Assembly (NCBI GenBank): GCA_003427395.1
Contig: BFEA01000397.1
Location: 812,940-848,860, forward strand
DNA length: 35,921 nt
Source: Chara braunii
Taxonomy: Eukaryota > Streptophyta > Charophyceae > Charales > Characeae
Direction of reading: 5' to 3'
In this document: one piece after another, positions 8,956 to 19,370 of the stretch
Layout: every line of letters begins with the position of its first letter
Numbering within the stretch: the stretch's first letter is position 1
Notes under the pieces: generated by a model
Databases searched by the model: none
What the model saw: the letters and a program-made list of their open reading frames with translations, nothing else
What the model was told of the DNA's origin: nothing
Made by a program: the position numbers and the translations under genes

Positions 8956-9108
8956 GCGAGAGAAATTTACGCCCGCATCTGACAGCCCACGACCACGCGA
9001 GAGAAATTTGCGCCCACATCTGACTGTCCATGGCCACGCGGGAGAAATACGCGCCCGCATCTGATTGTCCACGACCACGCGGGAGAAATTTTTGCCCACA
9101 TTCGAAAT
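8956..9108 (+). repeat. 41-bp tandem repeat, about 3.7 copies
   Basis: Units start GCG(A/G)GAGAAAT at 8956, 8997, 9038 and 9079, an exact 41-bp period, with unit cores such as CGCCCGCATCTGA. The array begins 40 bp after the LTR of element I. Confidence 0.85.
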
Positions 9109-10340
9109 CGCCCGCCAACTGGTAACGAAACTTCCAGCCTCGGTAGGTGGGCTCTACAAGGCTGTGTCGAGTGCTCTCTGCACAGCTCCCGGTACATGGT
9201 CTCCTCACATCCCGGTTCCTCGTGACCTGGGCCCAACGCAACCACACTTTGAGTGATCTTTATGTCTGGTCCGAAGTACAACTGTGGTGCGCCTGCCAAC
9301 GAAAGTTTTTTTTGCCTATTTGAACTGGGACAACTAAAAGGGCCTTTACCCGTTCAGACCCTGAATGACGAACGCATCATAATGGGGCCCACTAGGCCAG
9401 AACCTAATTCGAGGAAGGCAGATCAAAAGACATGTCCCCTAAGTCAAAAGTCACATCCTAACTGAAAAGAAAAGTCGTGTCAAAGGCCACCGTCGTGCCC
9501 CAGTGCGAACAGTCACAACATTTGGTTTTAGAAGTGAACAGGGGTCACGTCTGTTTGCCCAAAGGATGCAGGGTCAAGTCTGTTCGTGCAGAGGTCATGT
9601 CTGTTCGCCAAGAAGTCAAAGAGATAAGGTCCCAGTCCACGTCCAAGTCCAAGAGGGAGCAGACTGGAAGTCCGAAATTCAGGCCTGAAGGCCGCAGCAA
9701 CAGCAGACCCTGAGGGAAATATACTGGGACACACTCCACAGAGGCCTGGGACTGGGGAAAGACCCAAGGAGGCCAACATTATAAAAGATCAAGCCAACCT
9801 CCCTTACGACAGAACTCCACTGGCTTAGCTGTGTGGAAGTGCTGAGGCACTTGTGCGCTTGGAAGCAGGGAGAGAGCGCTGGCTGGAAGCTGCGCAGAAG
9901 GTGGAAGAAGAGGCTAGGCGCTGGCAGGCAGAAGCAACCATAGCTGCACCAACACTATTAGTAGAAGTAGAGGGGTTAGTAGTAGACATTAGTGAGTAAC
10001 ATTCAGAGTAGATCCTCACCAGTAGGAAGTGTGCATGCAGAGTGAGACAAGAGGACCAAGACAGAGATCTTGAGAGAGAGAAGACAAGTTGAGGAGTTGG
10101 ATATGGTGGACACTTACCTGTTGGCACCGTACCTGTGATCTGAGGGCAGACGCTGGCTGAGCCAGTCCCTATGTTGATGAGTGATCGAGGGAGACTTGTA
10201 ATTTGTTGGCACCGAACTCTCGAACTCGAGATACTCTTTGTAAAATGTGATTGTGATAACAAGGGTTGCGCTACCTTGGTTCTCATCTCATCTCGATTTG
10301 GCTTTGTGTGAAGCTTCTCTATCTATGTGAATGACATCTA
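9109..10340 (+). repeat. Non-coding region, possible solo LTR
   Basis: No convincing gene. It resembles an LTR: three imperfect copies of GGTCA-GTCTGTTCG at 9543-9559, 9572-9588 and 9593-9609 (enhancer-like), a TATA box at 9778-9787, and a T-rich 3' part. No TG...CA boundaries with a target-site duplication could be fixed, so this is tentative. Confidence 0.3.
9778..9787 (+). promoter_or_regulatory. TATA-like box
   Basis: ATTATAAAAG, about 170 bp downstream of three enhancer-like short repeats. Confidence 0.35.
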
Positions 10341-10378
10341 AGCATGCAATGCCAAAGTGTGGCCCCGAAAAAGTTTCC

Positions 10379-10692
10379 TTTTTTTTTTTTTTTTTTTTGT
10401 TCTTTCCATGAGAGTACCAGAAAGAAAATGGAGAGTTTTACTTTTCTCGACCTTTTTTTTTTTTTTTTTTTTTTTCTTCTTTACTTTTTTTTTTTTTTTT
10501 TTTTTCGTTTATTAACATATAAGCCTTTCAAAGGCTTTCCTTACAAGAAGTCACCACAGCCCCGAGCTGAGCGACGCTCTCCAGCCAGGCAAAGCTCATG
10601 CCACTACTGTGTCAAGGGCAATATCTCCTACCAATTGTAAGGATTATTCTAACTTCGCCAACAACATTTTTTTTTTTTTTTTTTTTTTTTTT
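10379..10692 (-). repeat. Cluster of four poly-T tracts
   Basis: Runs of T at 10379-10398, 10453-10475, 10485-10505 and 10667-10692. Read on the minus strand they look like successive poly-A tails of retroposons landing in or beside one another. Confidence 0.65.
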
Positions 10693-10860
10693 GGAGAAAC
10701 ATAGCAATTTTCATTCCAGTGAGACAACCGGGGCCCGGGAACACACCCCTACATATCAACCCGGTACGAATCAGCTGAGGCCAATACTCAGCTTAAGCTC
10801 CTGGAAACCGGGCCCAGTGTCCCTTTAAAGAATCTCCAAAAATAAAAATTGTAAAGCAAA
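10667..10860 (-). mobile_element. Minus-strand LINE 3' end fragment
   Basis: A 26-T tract followed 110 bp later by CCTGGAAACCGGGCCCAGTG (10800-10818), the reversed LINE 3'-end hairpin motif. No coding part is seen, so this would be a very short 5'-truncated copy. The right boundary is uncertain. Confidence 0.45.
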
Positions 10861-11132
10861 TCTAGAACAGTTTGATATCCTTGCTGCACAGGAAAATGTC
10901 GGCATGTTTCTAAGAACGAAGCACTAATGGCAAAAGTTGCGAGCTATAAACTTTAAATCTCGGCATTTCACGAAAATTTTACAATTGAATAATTCTACAA
11001 TGTTACCCTTAGCTAAACTTATTTCGGAAAACTCTCAAAGAGCGAAATGAAATACCCAATCAAAGTTACAGAAAAATACCAAATATCTAACTACAAGAAC
11101 AACCTAAAAGCCGGAAAGGAAAATAAGCCTTA
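10861..11132. other. Non-coding, AT-rich
   Basis: No gene is seen. It includes the word CATGTTTCTAAGAACGAAGCACTAA (10903-10927), which recurs with one mismatch at 13090-13114. Confidence 0.5.
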
Positions 11133-12065
11133 GGGTTGCCCTCTCATCATCACTGACCCAAACACTGTAAAAGAGCCTTTGTTGCCTAAACGGGTTTCCC
11201 ACCACGCACCCAGTGGATACAACTCTAGTTTGCTCTTCACCGAGTCTCTCATATCATCCCCATCCCGTGAGTTTCACCCTAAAACCCTACAAGCATACCT
11301 CAACACTTGAAGCATCGAGAAACTAAGAACGAACATATACTCACTACCTATAAACTCAAAAAGCAGGAGCTAAGCATGAAGAAAAGCTGCAGGGTTACCC
11401 TCCCATCGTCACTGTCCAATCACACTGTGAAGAGCCTTTGTTGCCTAGATGGGTTTCCCACCATGCACCCATTGGCAATGGATACAACTCTAGTTTGCTC
11501 TTCACCAAGTCTCTCATTTCGTTCAAATATTGGTGTTCTCACTGTTCCCTCGTACTGACTATTCTTATACTAACTATAATCGACTGACGGTCCCACCACT
11601 GACGATGACACTCACACTGCCCCCGTAGTGTCGCTGTCCATAAAAAATGAACCATAGGGGTATCTTCTCATCATCACTGTCCAGAACACTGTAAAGATTC
11701 TTTGTTGCTAAGACGGGTTTCCCACCACGCATCCAATGGATACAACTCTCGTTTGCTCTTCACCGGGTCTCTCCTTCCCTTTAACCATAGGTGTTTCCAC
11801 TGCTCCCTCGTGCTAACCATTCTTATACTAACTATAATCGACTCACACTGCCCCTGTAGTGCCGCTGTCAATAAAGGATGAGCCGTAGGGATACCTTCTC
11901 ATCATCACTGTCGACAACACTGCAAAGAGTCTCTGTTGCCAAGACGGGTTTCCCACCACACACCCAATGGATACAACTCTAGTTTGCTCTTGACCGGGTC
12001 CCTCATTTCGCCCAACCATTGGTGTTCCTATTGCTCCTTCGTACTGACAATTTTATAATGACTAC
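11133..12065. repeat. Four tandem copies of a 230-266-bp repeat
   Basis: Anchors GGG-T-CC(T)TCTCATCATCACTG start at 11133, 11392, 11658 and 11888. Each unit has GGGTTTCCCACCACGCACCCA, then GGATACAACTCTAGTTTGCTC, then TTCACCGGGTCTCTC. Units differ by point changes and indels. No ORF is shared between units. Confidence 0.82.
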
Positions 12066-13655
12066 AAAGATTACCATCTTATCAAGAGGCAAAATTACCT
12101 AAGACAATCGAGGAGAGGAAATCACAAAATTACTCCTATATATCGCAAAAAACAAATATATAATAGTACGTTTTCAGGTCTCCTCCAGGAACAAAATTCT
12201 ACGTGAAGTGAAACATCCGCAAAAAAAAGAACAAAAAATTAAGTTTTCAGAACTACTGGAGGGGGCGAGGAAAAAAACGGGTTTTTTCATAGAAAATCGC
12301 GACCGGGTGAAGCACCGTAGGTTCAAGAACTGAAATATCCTGATTTTTTGTTATCCAAAAAAATTGTGTTTATAGTCCTATAAGATGTGTAGCACGATGA
12401 ATTTATTCAGGGGTTTTCCGAACGTGCAAACATATTCTCCTGTTCGTGAATATATTCGCTTGAACATGGTTTCCCATACATGGGCGAATATATTATTTTT
12501 CATTGTTTGTTTTATTTTTTTTCCCTATATTTTTATTTTAAACTCGTGTTTGGCCAAGAATTTCAAGGTGTCTCCGAGACAAAAGTTGTTTGTATTCTTA
12601 TTTTAAATGACATATATTTTTTGATAAGGGTTTTATTGTTAAGTTCAAAAGTGATTTATAGTCCTATAAATTATTTTGTGCAGAGCTTGGCTTTTACCTA
12701 ACTGCAGAAACTGACTTATAGTCCTATAAATGAGTGTTCACCAAAACACGTTTTTTTTTACATCTTTCAAGTTTGCCTTGTCATCCTTAAAAAATACCCT
12801 GTTTGAACTCTGTTTTTTTGCCAATCTACTGAGAATGACTTGTAGTCATATAAAAGCATTTTGCAAGGAAGGGTTTTCTTGCACATTTTGAGGAACGCTA
12901 GACTTTTCACCTGATTTTTAGCCTCCTTTATCTCAAAACTGTTAAAAACACTCTCTTTTTGTGTAAAAAATAAAAGTTTGACTTTTACTTTTTCATTCTA
13001 TAAGAAATGTTAGGTTTTCTCCGATTGTGAGGTTTTCACGAATCCCCTGTTATATCCTTCTCCCTCGATCCTAAATTATTTCAACAATACATGTTTCTAA
13101 AAACGAAGCACTAAGGAACATCGAGACTCTATGAATGAACCTGTACTTTTTGAAAACTTGCAACATCAAGCACAAATCCACGTTCTAACCTCGACGCAAA
13201 ATAACTGACCAAGTCCATCAATCATACGAGAAAATTAAACATTGCGCAAATGTTTCGTACAGATACCTCATTCATTCAAAAGGCTCAATGCCTACGGTCG
13301 AAAGCCCACAAACTCTGTCATAAACTAGGGACGGAAAACTAAGCAGGTCAAAAAAGACAAAAACAACAACCAAGTTAAGTGAAAAACTAGCACATAGAGT
13401 AAATAGACGTCAGAGTGCTTTGCGACGACTTGTTGTAGCCCTTGGATATACAGGAGTGCTGCCACCACAGCCGCGCGTTTCCCATAGCGTCCAGATGCGC
13501 CGCTCCGCCTTCCATGCTTTCCTAATGATCAAGGCTGTCAAAATGGCGTATCATGAAAGTCCAGCACGCGGCCTTAAAATGTTGAAAAAGGAGCCCCCCC
13601 TTTCCAGCAGAAGGCTTGAGGGGAGGACGGTTTCTCTGGTATCAAGATCTTGTTA
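12066..13655. other. AT-rich non-coding region with short hairpin repeats
   Basis: No recognised gene. TTATAGTCCTATAA (inverted repeat TTATAG/CTATAA around TC) occurs at 12370-12383, 12656-12669 and 12716-12729, with a decayed fourth copy at 12840-12853. A 78-codon frame at 13420-13656 is unlike anything I know. Confidence 0.6.
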
Positions 13656-13659
13656 GGTA
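13656..13659 (+). repeat. Left target-site duplication of element II
   Basis: GGTA before the 5' LTR is repeated at 27656-27659 after the 3' LTR. It could be 5 bp (AGGTA) if the terminal A of the LTR is counted as target. Confidence 0.55.
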
Positions 13660-14548
13660 TGTGATGTACCAGCTTCCGGACCTGTGCCATCTTCCGAACC
13701 TCTTCCCACGCCCTCTTATTTCTTTTGCATCAAGATGTGTCTTGCTTGGCCCCCGAAAACCCCTCTCTGCCTTTTTTTTTAATTAAAGGCACCTCGCCGA
13801 GATCTGTATTTTTGTCAACACTAGTGATTCTTGAAATTCCGTCATTTTTGTGATTTGGAAATGCATGGGAATTACGTGCGCCTTAGCGAGCGAGCTTGGA
13901 ATTTGGCTCGACGGTTAGGAATTCTTGAATTAACGGAACGCGACGTGTCCTTTCACGAGCGAATGTTCTCGGCCTCGACATGGAAAACTCTGGGAATTTT
14001 GTAGGAATTTGGATAGACGTAGGACTTTCTTTCTTTTCCCGCGCCAACTTTGTATGCGGATATGGTAATTTCAATTTTTGAATTATCGTAGGGCGGGGAA
14101 AAACTGCAACTGTTTCGGTGCGTATTTTTCTTTTGTTGTTCGGCACCATGCATACGAGCTCCCTCCTCCTTCCTTCTCGCGCTCCTCTCAGCGCCCTCCC
14201 TTGTGCGCACATGCTTTCTCGCTCCCTCCCCCTGTAACTGTTTTTTCTCTCTCCTTTCCCGCGCGCACCCTTTTTCTCTTTCTTGATCATCTGATCTTGG
14301 ATCCGTTTCGCGCTATTCTTCGCACTCTTCTTCTTCCTGCTCGAAAACCCGGTCGATCCTCTCTTCCCATCTAGCCAAGGAGAAGCACCGTGTAAGAGGA
14401 GATTCACACTGTGCGACGATTCTGATTGGCTGAGATCGGATTGTGAGGGATCAACATGGGTTTCGACGGGCGATTACCCTCAAGCCCTCCCTCACCCTCC
14501 TCTGTCCTACTCTTCATCTTTCCCCGCATCTACCTCCCTTCTCGCAAC

Positions 14549-14556
14549 TATAAATT
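14549..14556 (+). promoter_or_regulatory. LTR TATA box (5' LTR, element II)
   Basis: TATAAATT, conserved at 25770-25777 in the other LTR and at 7154-7161 in element I. Confidence 0.6.
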
Positions 14557-15804
14557 CCGTCGGCGCATCCGCAAAACTCTCTCTCAACTCGTCAAGCAGC
14601 TTCCGGGAAGCAGTGGCTAGATGGGGTGTGTATGTGTCGCGTGTCGGAAAGTCCCGACGGGCTGACTGTAGATTGGCTGACTGCACACCTGATCGCCACG
14701 ACGGACTGTGGGATCGGGGCAAGCCCGTGCATAACCTACGTCGGTGGGGTGACGATCGCGGTAGTGGGAGGTGGCACGCGACGACCGGGATCGTCGGTGC
14801 ATGTATAAGGATAGCAACCAGAGTTAGATGGATGAATGGCCCGGGGCCATGATGAAAGTTTAAGGCAGATGCGCCTCCTTGTCTCGATTCTATTCTTTGG
14901 TGTGAGTGTAGCTTCACGACAGTTAAGCCGAGAATTCCTTTTATCTCCAGTCTTCTGTATGATTGTCCTTTATTGAATCCACATTTCGCACTGTTTCTCC
15001 CCACTTATCTTATGATAGGAATGACCATGTATGTTTGTCGTGGAATGGTTGTCTGATGGGTCGGCGCTTTTATTAGCCTCAGGATGACGGGGCAAGGGTG
15101 CAGAGCACACGGAGAACTGAATCATGATGTATGGCTGTCATTTTCCCACCTTCCACGATGAGTAACCACAAATGAAGATTGTCGTTGATGGACTCGTCGT
15201 TGATTAGGCTGAAGAGTTGTTGCGAACAGAATGCATGAGAATGATTAAATTGTTGGCAAGAGCAAGGATGTTGGGATTTTGTTCGAGAATGCAACAGTGC
15301 TTAGATCTCGCGATGCTGTGATTGCGGAAGGATACCCTGCGATCTCCAATCCGGAATACACTCCACATACCATCTACGACTTGCCCTCTATACGTGAAAC
15401 CCGGAAGGCGATCTATCGACCACAGAAAGAAGGAGGGCACCACGTGCGACCTGCATGCGTGGATCACTGATTGTACCCCAGCTGATGTGAGTACTAAAAA
15501 TTTCTTGACGAAACCATCAGATCATTGCGAATGCTCTCTCTCTCTCTCTCCCTTTGAGCTACCTTTAAGAAATGAAGGAGTGCTTTCACTTTGCGTCACA
15601 CACTGAAGGCGAATAAAAGCGAGGGCAAAAAAAAACCCGACCGATAGGTTGTGCATTTTCGATCATCACGATTGTTGGATTAACGATGAATGATTGAAAC
15701 CGACTCTTGCGATTTATTGGATTGCCATGTGGACTGAAGACCTCAACCCGACTGGGCGTCGGCCTCCCATATCCCCTCCACGTTCCTTCTCATACAACGA
15801 GAAA

Positions 15805-16461
15805 ATGACACGTGTATGTGAGTGGGACGCACGAGAAGCCGTCGCCAAGATCAGCGGCCAATATTATTTCCCTCCCGAAACTCGGTGCTCAGGATTTGTC
15901 GGTGCGGGCTTTGTCATTATTGATGCGCATTTTCCGCCTTATTCGTTGCTATTACCGTTTAATGAGTTGATTGTCATTACGTGGACGCCAGTGGCGCCCC
16001 ATTGGCCTAACACTCTCTGCAGCGATTATTGTCGCTTCAAGCACTACCAATCAAAAGGCTTCCACTACCGAGTACGAAGTGAGGATGAACATAAGAAACG
16101 AGCTGCGCGGCTGAGACCCTCCACGTCAGACTCTGAGTTGTGCAACGAGCGACGTCGGGACTTGATCCGAAAGCGAGACACCAAATGCATCCCCGCCCCC
16201 TTTCACGCAAAGCTGCAAAGCGAAGAGCAACGACCCTCTGGGAAGTTCAACGATACTTTTTGGATTGAACTTCCCCACGCCGAACATCCCGCGCGCGCCT
16301 TTTTCTCCCTTAACGCCCGCGTAGTGACGGACCTTCCCTTCTTACTAAGTTGGACCGACACGGGGGATTTCGGTTCTGTCCGTGTCCCCACACTCAATTT
16401 TCAAAAAATCCTTGGCACACCCCATCTCGCTGTGCTTCCGGGGCCCGCTTCCGCAAATTAA
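15805..16461 (+). CDS. LTR-encoded ORF of element II (5' LTR copy), unknown protein
   Basis: The frame is open from a TTG at 15694, but homology to the other LTR in this frame begins near 15800, so ATG 15805 is preferred (about 218 codons). It contains GFVIIDAHFPPYSLLLPF, a basic Lys/Arg-rich middle, FNDTFWIELPHAEHPARAFF and an end at TAA 16459-16461. The copy in the 3' LTR keeps the same frame and the same stop over about 200 codons; the two copies differ by a 54-bp and a net 9-bp indel, both multiples of three, plus one nonsense change. A related segment is in the element I LTR. Function unknown; no known domain was seen. LTR-encoded proteins exist in other retroelements, but similarity to them was not seen. 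Confidence 0.45.
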   Translation: MTRVCEWDAREAVAKISGQYYFPPETRCSGFVGAGFVIIDAHFPPYSLLLPFNELIVITWTPVAPHWPNTLCSDYCRFKHYQSKGFHYRVRSEDEHKKRAARLRPSTSDSELCNERRRDLIRKRDTKCIPAPFHAKLQSEEQRPSGKFNDTFWIELPHAEHPARAFFSLNARVVTDLPFLLSWTDTGDFGSVRVPTLNFQKILGTPHLAVLPGPASAN

Positions 16462-16497
16462 AACACTCTGAACGAAAGATAACGCAGGGCGTGAGGT

Positions 16498-16510
16498 TGG
16501 TATCGGAGTC
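16498..16510 (+). other. Primer-binding site, initiator Met tRNA type
   Basis: TGGTATCGGAGTC matches the usual tRNA-iMet complement TGGTATCAGAGCC at 11 of 13 positions and sits directly after the 5' LTR. Confidence 0.7.
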
Positions 16511-16626
16511 GACACGTGTCGGCTCTGGCGATAGTAAGACGAGCTGGCGAGAGGAAGATCATCCAAACAATCTAATCGTCTCAGTCCTCCCGTCACTCGA
16601 AAGAGGTCGATCGAGGCTCGAATAGA
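16511..16626 (+). other. 5' leader of element II
   Basis: Untranslated stretch between the primer-binding site and gag. Nothing else is seen. Confidence 0.5.
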
Positions 16627-17117
16627 GATGCCGATGGCCGATGCTAATGGAACACCTCCCCGGGTGATGGTAAGCATTCCCGCTACCTTTCCATTCTACT
16701 CATCCGGGGCCATGGCTCGAAGCGGTGCAAGCTCAGGGATATGGCGCTGAGGACCTTTGCCGCGTCATCACCCTGTTACTTCGAAATACCGCACATGATT
16801 GGTTTAGAAGACATAGATGGGTAGATTGGGATACCTTTAAGAGGGTGTTCCTAGCACGATTCGATGCAGTCAGCGAAGACGCTGCATGGTTTGTACTGAA
16901 AACCCGTCCACAAGAACCAGGGGAACTGTTACCCGACTTTGTGGACCGATTTCAGACCGCATTAGACAAATTCGTAGGGGAAGAAAATGTTGCTCGAGAT
17001 CTGTTCATCGACCATCTCCGCAATCCCGTGTTGAAGGCAAAACTACAGAAAAGGGTCCCTCCCAAGACGAACCAACTGTCTATCATCATAGCTAAAGCCC
17101 TTGAGCTAGATCTATAG
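16627..17117 (+). pseudogene. gag capsid region of element II
   Basis: Gag probably starts at ATG 16627; that frame holds IPATFPFYS and then shifts by about 16710 into the frame that is open to TAG 17115-17117. The second frame carries the retrotransposon Gag core: LLLRNTAHDWFRRH, then WDTFKRVFLARFD, then LLPDFVDRFQTALDKF. The W...W..F...F spacing is typical of the plant gypsy Gag domain. The protein forms the virus-like particle in functional relatives. At least one frameshift breaks it, and the junction to the CCHC region is also broken. Confidence 0.8.
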
Positions 17118-17315
17118 GACACGCGTAAGTATATCAGTCAGGGAGACGAAGACATTTCGGACACGATCCAAGACGTAGCTGCTAAGCGACGATCGCGACT
17201 CAGAGCGGTAGGACGATTTTACCCTCGTCCTGATCATGACTACTAGGACGGCCTCGCTACGGATCCCTCCCCGTATCACTCCCTACCTCTCACGAGATTT
17301 CCTCCCCCCCCCAAA

Positions 17316-18770
17316 ATGACGCTTGTGAACACAGTAATGACGCAAGACGCCGCATCAGTGCCTATCACTAACATGCATCTGGCCAAGATGATTTATACCG
17401 CCACGACTAAACAGTCTGAGTGGATGAATAATCTGCTTCAGATGGCGGCTTCTTTGATGGATCGGTTGGAACAGATCATGACAAAGGTAATGAAAGCTAA
17501 TTCCAACCCTTCTTGCCCCATTTCTACTCCATACCCGCTGCAGACTGCCCCTCCTGCAATTGGACTAGCTCTCCTCCCGCTCCCCCTCATGCGGCCAATC
17601 CAGCGGGGAAGATCGAGTGCTACAAATGTAAGCAGCATGGACACTTTGCGTGTGAATGCCCAGCCGAAACGTAATCAACCTCCGTCGGCAGCCGCGCCCG
17701 TGGTCTTGAATCAAGGCCGGGTGGCCTCGGTATTGGAATCCGCGAGGGAAGCTTCCTCCTTCTCGACCGAACAACCGCCCTCAATAGACCCTATCGCGTC
17801 TACTTCAGGATCATCTTCCGAAGCCGCCGATGTCGTTGATCCAGTCGAGTACCTTCATTTGGCAGGACTGATCGGAGCAATCCGACCTGCCAAAGACGAG
17901 CTCGAATGGGTCGAACGGGGATTAGAACCCGGACCACAGTTTCAAACGGGAGAGATCGATGTCCTACAGACACTCAAACATTTGGACATCCAAGTCCCGG
18001 TCCCAGTAGGACACTTGCTGACCATATCTGAAGCTACAAATGATAAGCTCCTGCAGCAATGCCAGAAGAATCAAAAGCGCTTCACGTATCAGCGCATTCA
18101 GCGTATGCTAAAGAAGAAGAAAGAAGACGAGACTGAGGCAAGTCCTCCCCCTGCGATCGAATCTGCCGCACCCGAAACGACAAGAATCGCCGTCATTTCT
18201 TACGCAGAGAGAGATCATTTTGTGTATGTCCGATCGGTCCTATGGAAGAGTGCCGAGTGTGATTGCGAGGTCTGGGGTAAACTGTTTAATGCTCTTATTG
18301 ATACTGGATCATCGACTGTAGCTATATCCCTGGACAGAGTTAGAAAGACGGGCCAATTAAACTCGATCCTTCCACTACCAGGGAAGGACAACTATGTCTC
18401 GGCCAATGAAGAAGCCATGAATATAGTAGGAATCATTGAGAACGTCGCAGTCAAGGTGGGGCGGGTGCACGTTCTTGTTAACGCGCTGGTCATCGATGTG
18501 CACTCTGTCTCGGTACTATTGGGACTTCCTTGGGCGATGGCGGTAGGAGCACGGATACACTTCGATTCTAAACAACTCGTCCTCACGCATACTGGAGGAA
18601 AACCTCAAACACTGTTATTACGAGTCTCTACTCGATCGCCGAAAAAGAATCCCAGTATTATCCGGATAGGAATGATCCAGCTTCCTAGCCCGGAAGCTTC
18701 TCCGTCGGGCAATGACGAGGAACAGCACCTTGCAGGAGAAGCCGAGTATGACGAGCGCGATTATGAGTAA
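17316..18770 (+). pseudogene. gag C-terminus / aspartic protease of element II
   Basis: 484-codon frame opening with a plausible ATG. Residues 328-334 hold ALIDTGS, the retropepsin active site, followed by a hydrophobic VSVLLGLPWAM flap and core segment. An Asp-Val-Pro-Val-Pro-like segment and a Lys-rich linker precede it. A perfect CCHC knuckle (17618-17659) lies inside these coordinates but in another frame, so the part before about 17700 is read out of its original frame here. The stop is TAA 18768-18770. In functional relatives the protease cleaves Gag-Pol. The identification is sound; integrity is doubtful. Confidence 0.82.
17618..17659 (+). other. CCHC zinc knuckle (nucleocapsid) in shifted frame
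   Basis: CYKCKQHGHFACEC fits Cys-x2-Cys-x4-His-x4-Cys exactly. It reads in a different frame from both the capsid segment and the protease, so at least two frameshifts separate it from its neighbours. Confidence 0.8.
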
Positions 18771-18851
18771 GAGTTGAACCGCACTCCTAACGAAAAAGAA
18801 TGAGAACAATTGGTTGAAATGTTCGGTTGCGAGACGAAAGAGGAATTTTGA

Positions 18852-19364
18852 ATGATCCCCGCAACCACCCAAACATTTGATCTGAACTCAGAAAGTGGCA
18901 AACTTAGCCACATCCTGTCTACAGGAAGACGGATTCCCCCCACGTCATTCCTAGGGGAACCGATCTTGCAAATTTCATATATGGCTGACCTCTTGGAACC
19001 CCCTCGCACTTTGTACGAGGGCGCGCTCTCACTCCGGGCTAGGTATCAACAGATGGATCGGTATCAGGATCTTTTTGTCTCTCCACCTAGGTCATTATTT
19101 ACGCAAGCAGCCATGATCGCCTTGATCAAGCAAGAAGCAGAGGCTCCGATAGATGACGTTCCAGATCTCATGCAAAAAATGACCGAGTTGACAGGATTGG
19201 AAGTAACAAAAAACATCGATGATTCAAAGACCGATACCGAAATTAAGGAAACAAAGATGATCACTCCGGCCGAATCACAAATGATTGCCACCGTCTTCTC
19301 AGTCCGAACTAGTAGTTCCATGTTCTCAAGTGTAAACGACAGGCGATCGCGGAGGATGGATTGA
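18852..19364 (+). pseudogene. Linker between protease and RT of element II
   Basis: 170 codons from ATG 18852 to TGA 19364. No recognised domain; Thr-, Asp- and Lys-rich in the second half. It lies where gypsy elements carry the spacer between protease and RT, so it is probably part of the original Gag-Pol and not a separate gene. Confidence 0.5.
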
Positions 19365-19370
19365 ATCGAA

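Larger units (their letters stand above)
13660..16497 (+). repeat. 5' LTR of element II
   Basis: Starts TGTGATGTACCAGCTTCCGG; the other LTR starts TGTGACATACCAGCTTCCGG. The pair align along almost their whole length. It ends at GTGAGGT just before the primer-binding site and lacks about 10 bases (GCGCGTCACA) found at the end of the 3' LTR. It contains TATAAATT at 14549-14556 and an LTR ORF in its last third. Apart from that ORF, no gene is seen in 13660-15800. Confidence 0.88.

Noticed and set aside
10344-10640. 98-codon frame with runs of Phe
   Set aside because: It is a translation of poly-T tracts.
13420-13656. 78-codon frame just left of element II as a gene
   Set aside because: No similarity known to me, no conserved copy in the window, and it ends at the LTR junction by chance.
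13883-14407. 174-codon minus-strand frame in the LTR, with similar frames at 25160-25513
   Set aside because: Low-complexity Lys/Arg/Glu-rich reading of the pyrimidine-rich LTR promoter region; explained by base composition and present only because the LTR is duplicated.
15805-16461. LTR ORF as a divergent copy of ORF Y, based on FPFN/LPFN and FWIE similarities
   Set aside because: The shared words are too short and their order differs; no continuous alignment could be made by eye.
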